From assembly GCA_015478765.1 (NCBI GenBank), contig JADMKR010000207.1, positions 1-14,747 on the forward strand: DNA of 14,747 bases. The letters run 5' to 3'. The notes beneath the pieces were generated by a model, which did not search any database, was not told where the DNA came from, and was given only the letters and a program-made list of their open reading frames with translations. This stretch comes from Flavobacterium sp. GTDB lineage: Bacteria; Bacteroidota; Bacteroidia; Flavobacteriales; Flavobacteriaceae. Below are positions 7,410-13,603 of this stretch, one piece after another (the stretch's first letter is position 1; the number at the start of each line of letters is the position of its first letter). The position numbers and the translations under genes are program-made.

Positions 7410-7515
7410 AATAATAAAATTTAAGGGTTAAAACTAATGCTGAACTTACACTCATTGCTAATTGCTTTCTTTATTGGCAGAATACATAGCGAATGAGTCT
7501 AAATTACAGCGATTC

Positions 7516-7523
7516 CAAAGTTA
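7516..7523 (-). promoter_or_regulatory. possible -7 element for the disordered-protein gene
   Basis: The minus strand reads TAACTTTG, an exact TAnnTTTG match, but it lies about 107 bases before the ATG at 7409 and has no TTG at the usual -33 spacing. It would imply a leader near 100 bases, so it is only a candidate. Confidence 0.25.
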
Positions 7524-7614
7524 GGAATTGAGGAAAGCTATTGTGTTACAATATTTTGGCGCAAAGTTGCACATTCGCTAAATCGTTAAAGCAACCCTGA
7601 TATTCGCTGTCTGG

Positions 7615-8343
7615 TTATTTTTCAGGCGGAGTAAACCCCCAACGTTTTCCATCACTCCATTCATCGGATGAATTTCCATATTTGGGATAGCCGCCGTTCG
7701 CTTTCAGAATTGCTGCCAGATGCAGCAGGTTATACGTCATAAAGGTGGTATTGCGATTCGTAAAATCACTGTCGAAACCAACGGGAGTGCCGAGTTTTTT
7801 GTCGTTATATTCGGTGTCGCCATAGCTTGGTCCCGGTCCGATTTTGCCTATCCATCCTGTATCGGCCTGAGGAGGCACCGAAAACCCCACGTGCTGCAGG
7901 GAGTACAGGATACCCATGCCGCAATGTTTTACGCCGTCTTCATTTCCTGTAATTATACAGCCGCCAACTTTTCCGTAAAAGAGGAACTGTCCTTTGTCGT
8001 TGGTCATCGAACTCATCGCGTAAAGCCGTTCGATCAGTTTTTGGGCCACCGATGATTTCTCGCCCAGCCAAATAGGTGTTCCTATTACCAGGATATCGGC
8101 AGCCAGGACGCGTTTCACCAGAGTTGGCCATTCATCTTTTTCCCAGCCGCTGTTAGTCATATCTTCGCTTACACCCGGCGGGACCTCGTGATCGACCAGT
8201 CGGATTTCGTCCACAACTACCTTTTCATTCAGCATAATCTGCTTTGACACGTCGATCAGGAGTCCGGTGTGGCTAAGCTGCGGCGATTTCTTTAAGGTAC
8301 AGTTTATAAATAGGGCTTTCAGTTTGCTGAAATCATTTTCCAT
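7615..8343 (-). CDS. flavodoxin-fold NAD(P)H-dependent FMN oxidoreductase
   Basis: A 242-residue cytoplasmic protein of the flavodoxin-like/NADPH-dependent FMN reductase group. The first strand and phosphate-binding loop are KALFINCTLKKSP (9-21). The second FMN contact region is ADILVIGTPIWLGEKSS (82-98), followed by the helix VAQKLIERL. The third is GKVGGCIITGNEDGVKH (124-140), with a strand-loop typical of the isoalloxazine site. The C-terminal about 80 residues (GPGPSYGD, TPVGFDSDFTNRNT) extend beyond the basic fold, as in a subgroup of such reductases. The family passes electrons from NAD(P)H to quinones, azo or nitro compounds or free flavin; the actual substrate here cannot be told. It is a single gene, and a perfect inverted repeat sits 18-33 bases before its start, suggesting control by a dimeric repressor. 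Confidence 0.88.
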   Translation of the reverse strand: MENDFSKLKALFINCTLKKSPQLSHTGLLIDVSKQIMLNEKVVVDEIRLVDHEVPPGVSEDMTNSGWEKDEWPTLVKRVLAADILVIGTPIWLGEKSSVAQKLIERLYAMSSMTNDKGQFLFYGKVGGCIITGNEDGVKHCGMGILYSLQHVGFSVPPQADTGWIGKIGPGPSYGDTEYNDKKLGTPVGFDSDFTNRNTTFMTYNLLHLAAILKANGGYPKYGNSSDEWSDGKRWGFTPPEK

Positions 8344-8360
8344 ATTTACCAGTGTAATAG

Positions 8361-8376
8361 ATTAGTAATCACTAAT
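8361..8376. promoter_or_regulatory. perfect inverted repeat, candidate operator of the oxidoreductase gene
   Basis: ATTAGT (8361-8366), AATC spacer, ACTAAT (8371-8376): a perfect 6-bp inverted repeat with a 4-base spacer. It starts 18 bases before the start codon at 8343, within the likely promoter. Flavin reductases of this kind are often controlled by dimeric HxlR, MarR or TetR repressors; none is encoded nearby, so the regulator is unknown. Confidence 0.4.
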
Positions 8377-8395
8377 ATACGAAAAGTGGCCGGAG

Positions 8396-8587
8396 TTACG
8401 CAGCCAAGCCTTTATTGGCGATACGCAATATATGAAGGCAATGATCTCACATCATTGGTCGGCCATACTCACGAGTGAGAATGCCAATATCAGAAATAGT
8501 GAGGTGCGCGTGTTGGCCGACAGCATTATCAAAATCCAGAAGTAAGAAATCGCACTTATGAAGCGTCTTCTGAATCAGGTGGATTGA
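8396..8587 (+). pseudogene. decayed DUF305-family gene, 3' remnant with an in-frame stop
   Basis: In one frame the plus strand reads LRSQAFIGDTQYMKAMISHH, then W-S-AILTSENANI, then VRVLADSIIKIQK. A TAA at 8543-8545 follows, then EIALMKRLLNQVD and TGA at 8585-8587. This matches the C-terminal part of DUF305 proteins (…YMKAMIPHHSxAILTSExA…DPRVRxLADEIIxAQxKEIxxMKxLI…), including the hallmark double His. The match continues past the TAA without a frame change, so a single nonsense codon interrupts it. Upstream the frame is closed by a stop at 8366-8368 and the N-terminal part of the family, including its usual membrane segments, is missing. A short ORF from ATG 8432 to 8545 (37 residues) might still be translated. 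The family is common in Bacteroidota and often linked to metal or mobile regions; here it is a relic squeezed between two minus-strand genes. Confidence 0.8.
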
Positions 8588-8594
8588 CGCGATT

Positions 8595-9167
8595 TTAATG
8601 GGGTAAATCACGGTTTTTTTTGGTTTCCTTCAATTTATCCTTTACTGTTTCCAATGCAATCCGATGAAGTTCCCGATCGCCTTTATTCGCGTTTTCAAGG
8701 ATGGTGAGGCATTCGCGCAAATATCGCGGCGCAAAATCGGGGTCGTGCGATGCGATTTCGCTGCTGTTATCTATAATATCGGCATACTTGATAGTTTGCG
8801 CATCAGGTGACGTTTCAATTATCCTTTGCAGTTCTCTCTCCTTTCTCTGCCTTCGGTTTAGCCGTGGGAACGCGGCTTTTACAAAAACATCGGTCAGCTC
8901 TTCTACGAGCGAAAGCGTTTCACGGGCCGCGGAGTCATCCATCACTTGCTGCAGAAATATTAGGAGTTCATCGGCGCGAACAGGCGTGTCCTCGAGCACA
9001 TCATGAAGAAGTGCGGCGGCCAAGACCGGAAGCTGCTGCTCGTATCTCCTGCAGGTTTTCATCACCCTTACAGGATGGACGATATATCTTTCGGGTGTAT
9101 ATTTTCGCTTCTGGTCGGCATGCGCGTGGTCGGCAAAGATTCGGATTCTTTCTAATATGATATCCAT
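8595..9167 (-). CDS. stand-alone HD-domain phosphohydrolase, RelA/SpoT-hydrolase-like
   Basis: A 190-residue cytoplasmic protein consisting almost only of a RelA/SpoT-type HD domain. Visible motifs are AHADQKRKYTPERYIVHPVRV (RK plus His31), AAALLHDVLEDT (His55-Asp56 and Glu59-Asp60) and KYADIIDNS (Asp130, Asn134). These correspond to the metal ligands and the ED pair that mark active (p)ppGpp hydrolases such as SpoT and the small hydrolase MESH1. No synthetase, TGS or ACT domain is present, so it can only degrade. Likely activity is Mn2+-dependent removal of pyrophosphate from (p)ppGpp or a related nucleotide; the exact substrate is inferred. The C-terminus is charged (KDKLKETKKNRDLPH). The gene is divergent from the small Rho_N protein gene across a 169-base gap and is probably transcribed alone. 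Confidence 0.85.
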   Translation of the reverse strand: MDIILERIRIFADHAHADQKRKYTPERYIVHPVRVMKTCRRYEQQLPVLAAALLHDVLEDTPVRADELLIFLQQVMDDSAARETLSLVEELTDVFVKAAFPRLNRRQRKERELQRIIETSPDAQTIKYADIIDNSSEIASHDPDFAPRYLRECLTILENANKGDRELHRIALETVKDKLKETKKNRDLPH

Positions 9168-9292
9168 AAAAATATTTTTAAATCGGTTACAAATAAGTTG
9201 CCGGCAAACTTCGGGTCATTTCAAAATTAAGATATGGCTTGAATTCCTATGTAAAAATCGATTGTATTTAACTGACAGTTAACACGATGCCG

Positions 9293-9323
9293 TTTGCAGC
9301 TTCTGTAACTTTAAGTATACTTC
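9293..9323 (+). promoter_or_regulatory. candidate promoter of the Rho_N-domain gene
   Basis: TTTG (9293-9296) and TATACTTC (9316-9323) resemble the Bacteroidota -33 and -7 boxes and are separated by exactly 19 bases, the usual spacing. The -7 box has two mismatches to TAnnTTTG. An alternative -7, TAACTTTA (9306-9313), matches better but lacks a -33 partner. Start codon at 9337. Confidence 0.4.
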
Positions 9324-9336
9324 AAATATTAAAATC

Positions 9337-9585
9337 ATGGCAAAAAATCACGGACCACAGGTAAAAGACGATGATCAATATGAAGCACTGCGCGATAAAG
9401 GCTACAGCAAACAAAAATCGGCGCGCATAGCGAATAGTGAGGGAGCCGAAAAACGCGGCGGAAAATCGGACAAGTACGAAGAACGTACGAAAAAGGAACT
9501 TTATGACGAGGCAAAGAAAGTGGGTATTGAGGGCCGCTCGTCAATGTCGAAAGGCGAACTTGTCAAAGCGCTGCGATCCAATTAG
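9337..9585 (+). CDS. small Rho_N (SAP-like) domain protein
   Basis: An 82-residue, highly charged cytoplasmic protein. The N-terminal half (MAKNHGPQVKDDDQYEALRD, then GYSKQKSARIANSEGA) is the conserved lead-in found in a family of small bacterial proteins. The C-terminal part, residues 51-80 (TKKELYDEAKKVGIEGRSSM, then SKGELVKALR), fits the Rho_N domain, a short helix-extended-helix fold related to SAP that can bind nucleic acid. Such proteins occur widely as stand-alone genes, sometimes near DNA-repair or stress genes, and have no proven role. It is not transcription terminator Rho, which is far longer. The gene is divergent from the HD hydrolase gene and ends 117 bases from a convergent GNAT gene. 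The start is well placed behind a candidate promoter. Confidence 0.85.
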   Translation: MAKNHGPQVKDDDQYEALRDKGYSKQKSARIANSEGAEKRGGKSDKYEERTKKELYDEAKKVGIEGRSSMSKGELVKALRSN

Positions 9586-9702
9586 TGCGAGCGCGCTCTA
9601 GTGTGGGGTTGTCGCATAAATTTATTATTTAAAAAAATGAGGGACTAAGTCTGCAGAATCGATTTACCTTTATTCCAACCCGATAGCGGTTACATTCTTA
9701 TT

Positions 9703-10257
9703 CTATTGCTTCTGCTCCGGCAGGTGTCTGGTATAACGCGTATATCTGAATAAATCCAGATTTGAATTTCCCTCGCGAACATCGTCCAGTTTTTTGAAGT
9801 GTAGTTTGTCAAGAATATTAATGGACTTTAGGTTCTCCTTATGAACCCAAGCGTCCATCATATTTAAGCCGGGTTCTAAAGATGCGTATTCGACAACCTG
9901 CTTTAGGGCTTCTATCATAAAACCCCGGCCATGGAATTCAGGAAGAAGTTCATATCCGATCTCGCATTTCTTTTCATCTTCCGCAAAGTCAAATAAACAA
10001 ATGGTGCCGATCAGTTTTTCTTCGCTGGTCTTTGTAATTGCCATATAGAAAAGTTCCCCACACTGACTGTTCTCAATGATGCTGTTGATGAAACTCACGG
10101 CATCGTCCAAGGTTTTGCTTGGCTTTCTGTCAATATATTTATTAATTTTCGAATCAGAACGCAATTGTAATATCTCTTCGGCATCGCTTACGGAAAGTGG
10201 CCGAAGCGTCAGTAGTTCGGTAACTAGAGTCGGATTTATTTTCTGGTCTTTGTTCAT
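9703..10257 (-). CDS. GNAT-family N-acetyltransferase (RimJ/RimL type)
   Basis: A 184-residue protein with the GNAT fold. The N-terminal strand-helix TLRPLSVSDAEEILQLRSD (17-35) is typical of RimJ/RimL-like enzymes. Motif A, the acetyl-CoA pyrophosphate loop, is EIGYELLPEFHGRGFMIEAL (99-118), with HGRGF in place of the canonical R/Q-x-x-G-x-G/A. Motif B follows as HKENLKSINILDKLHFKKLD (139-158), where Asn and Ser precede the helix carrying the usual hydrophobic pattern. Substrates in this subgroup include ribosomal protein N-termini, small amines and antibiotics; nothing in the sequence decides which. It lies 107 bases downstream of the CAT-like gene on the same strand, with an inverted repeat between, so co-transcription is uncertain. 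Confidence 0.9.
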   Translation of the reverse strand: MNKDQKINPTLVTELLTLRPLSVSDAEEILQLRSDSKINKYIDRKPSKTLDDAVSFINSIIENSQCGELFYMAITKTSEEKLIGTICLFDFAEDEKKCEIGYELLPEFHGRGFMIEALKQVVEYASLEPGLNMMDAWVHKENLKSINILDKLHFKKLDDVREGNSNLDLFRYTRYTRHLPEQKQ

Positions 10258-10332
10258 CGTGTTTCGATAGCCTTACATTTTTGCTGTAGCAGTAGTCATA
10301 TAGGGTGCCGTGCGTTAAAAATGCTGCAATTT

Positions 10333-10358
10333 ATAACTAATACCGGTAATAAAGTTAT
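10333..10358. repeat. inverted repeat between the CAT-like and GNAT genes
   Basis: ATAACT (10333-10338) and AGTTAT (10353-10358) flank a centre containing the palindrome TACCGGTA (10341-10348). It lies 7 bases after the stop of the CAT-like gene on the minus strand. It may act as a weak terminator, but no T-run follows directly, so its role is open. Confidence 0.35.
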
Positions 10359-10364
10359 GGCATG

Positions 10365-10991
10365 CTATAAACTCAACTGCCTTTCAAACTCAGATAAATA
10401 CTGGGCGATATGAATGCCATCGGCGAGTCCGTGATGGGCCTCGACCGAAACCGGTAAATATTTCCTGCCATCCCTGATATTGAACTTTCCAAAAGTAATT
10501 TTAGGCACCGATTCTTTGTTGTCCAGATTAGTAGGATGAAGAAGTGCGGTAAATGACCGCCACGGAAAAGAAGAATGCCGTATCAGATCTTTTTTAATAT
10601 CATCGTTATTCAATCGGAGTCCGCTGCATGTTTTTACTGCATTAATTTCTTTCTGTAATTCGGCCTGGAATTCCGAAAATTCATGACTGAACGGTACAAA
10701 TCCAAAACCGAAGGTACCATCTTCCCGTGCGATCGTCGTTCCGGCATGGATTACATCATAGAGAACAACTTCATCGTTCACTATCCGTGTTTTTAGCTCG
10801 TTTACGGAATTGACGGCGACCATCGATTTGTGCAAATAACAGGCAAAGAACGAGTTGCCTGTCTGTTTGGATCTGTCGTAGGCTGTCGTGCATTCAACTT
10901 CGGTTACGATACCAAAATACGGACTCGCCATTTTTGAAAAGAACTCGAAATGCTCCCGTCGGTTCCAGCTTTGCAGATCAACTATTTTCAT
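10365..10991 (-). CDS. chloramphenicol-acetyltransferase-like O-acetyltransferase
   Basis: A 208-residue protein of the CAT (type A) fold, the normal length (CAT about 210-220). The N-terminus WNRREHFEFFSK matches the family start. The active-site segment is SVEAHHGLADGIHIAQYL (182-199): His187 corresponds to the catalytic His and Asp191 to the structural Asp of HHxxxDG. The PW-S-F segment (143-147, FPWRSFTALLHPTN) matches the acetyl-CoA/transition-state region. CAT enzymes form trimers and acetylate the 3-hydroxyl of chloramphenicol using acetyl-CoA. Divergent chromosomal CAT-like proteins are common in Bacteroidota, so resistance is possible but not implied; there is no mobile element beside it. 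The gene starts 29 bases after the stop of the HNH-like gene and may be co-transcribed with it. Confidence 0.9.
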   Translation of the reverse strand: MKIVDLQSWNRREHFEFFSKMASPYFGIVTEVECTTAYDRSKQTGNSFFACYLHKSMVAVNSVNELKTRIVNDEVVLYDVIHAGTTIAREDGTFGFGFVPFSHEFSEFQAELQKEINAVKTCSGLRLNNDDIKKDLIRHSSFPWRSFTALLHPTNLDNKESVPKITFGKFNIRDGRKYLPVSVEAHHGLADGIHIAQYLSEFERQLSL

Positions 10992-11020
10992 AAAGCTTTT
11001 TTTGAGCAGGAAGTACAGTT

Positions 11021-11599
11021 CTAAATCTCGATATTATTCCAATTTTCGCCTCTTTTAACCCTGTAAAGTTGCATTTCGCTGATCCCGAACTGTTTTGCAA
11101 TCATCTTTAATCTCGTCTTCCGGTTAGGGTCATGTATTAACTTCTTAAGACGCATCACCTCGGTGGCCGATAATTTATGACCTGTCAACTTATAGTTGGA
11201 CTCTGACCATTTCTGCCTGGCTTTAATGACTCTCGGGCTTGTGCTGTGGTGACTCAATTGGTCCTTTTGATTGACCCACTTCAGGTTTCGCGCATCATTG
11301 TTCGTCCTGTCGTGATCGAGGTGGATGACATGCACCTGGTCGGGGTCGCGCTTTTCAGCAAACAATTCGGCTACCATCTTGTGTAAAAATAACGTCTTAT
11401 TGCGTCTTTTGCCGTCTTCGGTAACCCTGAGGGAGAAAACTCTGTAATTTTCGATTGTGCTGCCTTTTAATTCGGTGCCATTTTTCAGTTCATCTATATA
11501 GCTGACAAACCGTCCTCTATTTGATACGGCATACTTTTTCTGTAGGGTATATTTTAAATCGACGTCTTTAAAAATTTCCCCGGGATAGATTCTAAACAT
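11021..11599 (-). CDS. NUMOD4/HNH-like protein with C-terminal helix-turn-helix
   Basis: From ATG 11599 the protein has 192 residues. The N-terminal part FRIYPGEIFKDV and KYAVSNRGRFVSY resembles the NUMOD4 DNA-binding motif (YxVSNxGR). An HNH_3-like core follows: LFLHKMVAELF (His73), then VIHLDHDRTNNDARNLKWV (His93, Asn101, Asn105). The usual Asn directly before the central His is Ile here, so nuclease activity is doubtful. The C-terminus RLKMIAKQFGISEMQLYRVK looks like a helix-turn-helix, giving two DNA-binding parts. The frame also extends to a TTG at 11617; I prefer the ATG because the YPGEIFK segment then sits near the N-terminus, as I recall for flavobacterial relatives. It may be a free-standing homing-endonuclease relative or a domesticated regulator. 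It is 29 bases upstream of the CAT-like gene. Confidence 0.8.
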   Translation of the reverse strand: MFRIYPGEIFKDVDLKYTLQKKYAVSNRGRFVSYIDELKNGTELKGSTIENYRVFSLRVTEDGKRRNKTLFLHKMVAELFAEKRDPDQVHVIHLDHDRTNNDARNLKWVNQKDQLSHHSTSPRVIKARQKWSESNYKLTGHKLSATEVMRLKKLIHDPNRKTRLKMIAKQFGISEMQLYRVKRGENWNNIEI

Positions 11600-11704
11600 A
11601 AGTGGTATTTTAACCAAAAGTACAAATAATTATATACTTAACTAACGGTGGCGGCTAGTAGTTTTAATGTTATAAATTACCAATTAGCTTCGTAGTCATT
11701 TTTA

Positions 11705-11735
11705 GCACCGACTGCAAGTCCGTGCGATCAACGGT
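11705..11735 (+). repeat. hairpin direct repeat, copy 1
   Basis: GCAC-C-GACT-GCA-AGTC-C-GTGC (11705-11725) folds as two 4-bp stems separated by a single C·C mismatch. It is followed by GATCAACGGT. The 26 bases from 11710 recur at 12645-12669 in the same orientation, with one substitution and one deletion. The two copies bracket the secreted-protein gene at 11795-12418. It resembles a REP-type palindrome or a decayed tRNA-Cys anticodon arm; which is unresolved. Confidence 0.6.
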
Positions 11736-11794
11736 TTCTTCTCTCAATATTGATAATTTAAGGTAACAAGAGTTTCCGTATAGGTGAAAATCTG

Positions 11795-12418
11795 CTATTT
11801 ATAAGTCATTTTTAAATCTGCGTTTTCAGCCGAATCCCAGATAATATAAGGTTGACTGCTTTTAATCGCTTCCAGATCTTTTTCGAATTCATTTTTATGT
11901 GTTAATGCGATATTCGCCCGAAGGCTTGTATTTTCGTTAAACTGTATGTTTCCCACGTACTTTATGTTCCCTTTTATAATTGTGAACGGAATTGAAAATC
12001 CGCTTAAAACATCGTGACGTTGAAGTGCCGCTACGCCACTATTTGAAAACAGCCGAATTCCGGATATTTCATAGTCGCCTTCTGGTAAATCTAGTGCGAA
12101 AACGTAGGTAAGGCCATTATCCAACTCACCTCGATGCTGCATTTTCCAAACCTGTTTTGGACTAAATTTAATTTCCCTTAAATTTTTTCGAGCATTTTTA
12201 TTATCGGCTGAGATTAATTTGACTTGCAAAAAGTATCCGTTAAAGTTGGCTTTTTCATCAGGAAACGATAATGAGCCGAAAATCAAGCCACTATTTGTAA
12301 GTCCCGGTCTGAACGAGATCGGGTCGTTGGCCATTTTTAGTTGTTGGCTAAAAGCCTGATAGGTAGAAAAAAGAAAAATAATAACAAAGATTGAAACCGT
12401 ATGATATTTAATTTTCAT
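11795..12418 (-). CDS. exported protein of unknown function
   Basis: A 207-residue protein from ATG 12418. Residues 1-25 are a signal peptide (MKIKYHTVSIFVIIFLFSTY, then QAFSQ), so it is periplasmic, surface-located or secreted; there is no lipobox Cys and no T9SS tail. The mature part is rich in beta-type pattern: SGLIFGSLSFPDEKANFNGY, VFALDLPEGDYEISGIRLF, then FSIPFTIIKGNIKYVGNIQF. The last two suggest a beta-sandwich similar to small surface-associated proteins of Bacteroidota, but no family is recognised. The frame extends to 12481, but a candidate promoter lies inside that extension and the signal peptide supports the shorter start. It is a single gene bracketed by two copies of a hairpin repeat (11705 and 12645). 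Function unknown. Confidence 0.82.
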   Translation of the reverse strand: MKIKYHTVSIFVIIFLFSTYQAFSQQLKMANDPISFRPGLTNSGLIFGSLSFPDEKANFNGYFLQVKLISADNKNARKNLREIKFSPKQVWKMQHRGELDNGLTYVFALDLPEGDYEISGIRLFSNSGVAALQRHDVLSGFSIPFTIIKGNIKYVGNIQFNENTSLRANIALTHKNEFEKDLEAIKSSQPYIIWDSAENADLKMTYK

Positions 12419-12451
12419 CGTGTTAGATGTTGTTAAAAGCTGATTACTAGG

Positions 12452-12482
12452 ATAATTTATTGGCAGGTTGTTGAGATGCAAA
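12452..12482 (-). promoter_or_regulatory. candidate promoter of the exported-protein gene
   Basis: On the minus strand TTTG (12479-12482) is followed after exactly 19 bases by TAAATTAT (12452-12459), fitting the Bacteroidota -33/-7 layout with two mismatches in the -7 box. The start codon at 12418 lies 34 bases downstream. This location supports the shorter start of the gene. Confidence 0.45.
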
Positions 12483-12644
12483 GGTCACGATTTTAATTTA
12501 ATTATAAAGTGGTGCCACTATAATTATGTGCAATACCAGAATTTAATTAGGTGAAGGGCATAGGGTCGAGGTTAAAATATAGATGTGACGTTGAAAAAGC
12601 ATTCTTTAATATTCCATACGGGCTTAATTACAGTATTCGATTTG

Positions 12645-12669
12645 GACTGCAAGTCAGTGCGATCACGGT
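12645..12669 (+). repeat. hairpin direct repeat, copy 2
   Basis: GACTGCAAGTC-A-GTGCGATC-ACGGT matches copy 1 (11710-11735) except for one substitution and one missing base. The GACT/AGTC stem is kept, but the outer GCAC/GTGC stem of copy 1 is lost. A new outer pairing CGATT (12638-12642) with AATCG (12671-12675) is possible. Confidence 0.55.
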
Positions 12670-12793
12670 GAATCGCGGTGTGTTATGTATTTAGATTAAG
12701 AAATTTATAAAAAGCGGAATTACCTTCGCATTTAGAGCTAAGTGTGTCGCAGAATAATGCACCGTACGGTATTAACGTCACTCTAATGATTTT

Positions 12794-12816
12794 AAAAGTA
12801 TTAATGATACTTTTTT
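12794..12816 (+). terminator. intrinsic-terminator-like hairpin with no gene upstream
   Basis: AAAAGTAT (12794-12801) pairs perfectly with ATACTTTT (12807-12814) around a 5-base loop and leads into six T residues (12811-12816). The stem is A/T-rich, hence weak. No plus-strand gene precedes it; a small RNA covering hairpin repeat copy 2 would be one candidate transcript. Confidence 0.4.
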
Positions 12817-13016
12817 GGAGTATTAAGAAATAAGCACAGCCATGCATCCAACACTCGATATCAACAAGCGTTATCGGATCTATATTAAGATGATGAGTAT
12901 AATTTTTTTTTGTAACTTCAAATATCTGCCGGCAGCAAAGAGTCATTGCGCTTATTTACTTTTTGGCCTTGGTCGGTGGCTTACAAGTCAAAGTAACTAA
13001 TGTAAATGAAATAGCG

Positions 13017-13523
13017 ATGAGCAGAGGATTTGTGAAAGAAAGTGACCAGGAAGAATTGCCGATAGTACCACCACGTGCCGACTTGCCTGCGAACGTTATC
13101 AACTACGTGACCGAAGTCGGATATAACGAGCTGATCAAAGAACGTGTGGAACTTATTGAAGAGCGCGAAAAAATTCCGGCAACTGACGAGAATGAACGCC
13201 GTATTGCTGTGAACTATTTAACTGCAAAGCTGCAATTGCTGAACGATCGGATAGCAACCGCTAAAATTATAAAACTTACTGAACAACCTCAAAATGAAGT
13301 CCGCTTTGGAGCCACTGTTACGCTCCGGGTTGATGGCAGCAACAAATTGCAAACGTATCAAATTGTAGGTGTTGATGAAGCGAACATCACGAAACGGAAA
13401 ATCGCGTTTATATCGCCTATAGCCAGAATATTGATCGATAAAAAGGTAGGGGAGACAGCTATTCTGCACCTCGGGAACGACTCAAAGAAATTTGAAATTG
13501 TTGCGATAAAGTACGATAGCTAA
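13017..13523 (+). CDS. GreA/GreB-family transcription elongation factor
   Basis: From ATG 13017 the protein has 168 residues. The frame extends upstream to a TTG at 12963, but the family N-terminus MSRGFVKESDQEELPIVPPR starts exactly at the ATG, as in GreB-like proteins of Bacteroidota. A coiled-coil region follows at about 35-85 (VGYNELIKERVELIEEREKI … LTAKLQLLNDRIATAKI), with the acidic tip near PATDENE. The C-terminal FKBP-like domain (95-165) ends in IAFISPIARILIDKKVGE, the family signature. Gre factors enter the RNA polymerase secondary channel and trigger cleavage of backtracked RNA, using acidic residues at the coiled-coil tip. It stands alone between two long intergenic regions. Because the helices are shorter than in standard GreA, it may be one of the divergent paralogues. 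Confidence 0.85.
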   Translation: MSRGFVKESDQEELPIVPPRADLPANVINYVTEVGYNELIKERVELIEEREKIPATDENERRIAVNYLTAKLQLLNDRIATAKIIKLTEQPQNEVRFGATVTLRVDGSNKLQTYQIVGVDEANITKRKIAFISPIARILIDKKVGETAILHLGNDSKKFEIVAIKYDS

Positions 13524-13561
13524 TTTTAGTGTTTTGATTTATTTCGAAGCGTCCTACATTT

Positions 13562-13603
13562 TAGGGTATAGGGTATAGGGTATAGGGTGTAGGGTATAGG
13601 GTT
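13562..13603. repeat. six tandem heptamers TAGGGTA
   Basis: Units read TAGGGTA three times, then TAGGGTG, TAGGGTA and TAGGGTT without gaps. Decayed units continue (GGTTTAGGG near 13614-13622). The array lies 39 bases after the Gre-family stop and about 80 bases before the pirin start, outside any gene. Confidence 0.9.

Larger units (their letters stand above)
12419..13016. other. 598-base non-coding stretch upstream of the Gre-family gene
   Basis: It holds the promoter of the exported-protein gene, copy 2 of the hairpin repeat, an intrinsic-terminator-like hairpin (12794-12816) and a perfect 10-bp palindrome CTGCCGGCAG (12926-12935). The only long frame (12683-12946, minus) encodes Cys/His/Ile-rich sequence without domain, signal or start context and is probably not a gene. 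Confidence 0.6.

Noticed and set aside
8432..8545. Intact small gene of 37 codons
   Set aside because: Homology to DUF305 extends on both sides of this ATG-to-TAA frame, so it is better explained as part of a pseudogene.
9589..9598. Terminator at the palindrome GAGCGCGCTC after the Rho_N gene
   Set aside because: The 10-base palindrome has no loop to speak of and no T-run behind it.
11705..12669. tRNA-Cys gene or tRNA fragment
   Set aside because: The core resembles a GCA anticodon arm, but no acceptor stem, D-arm or proper T-arm is present at either copy, so no tRNA is called.
12683..12946. Minus-strand 87-codon open frame
   Set aside because: The peptide is rich in Cys, His and Ile, has no domain, signal peptide or promoter, and covers a terminator-like hairpin; it looks like chance in AT-rich DNA.
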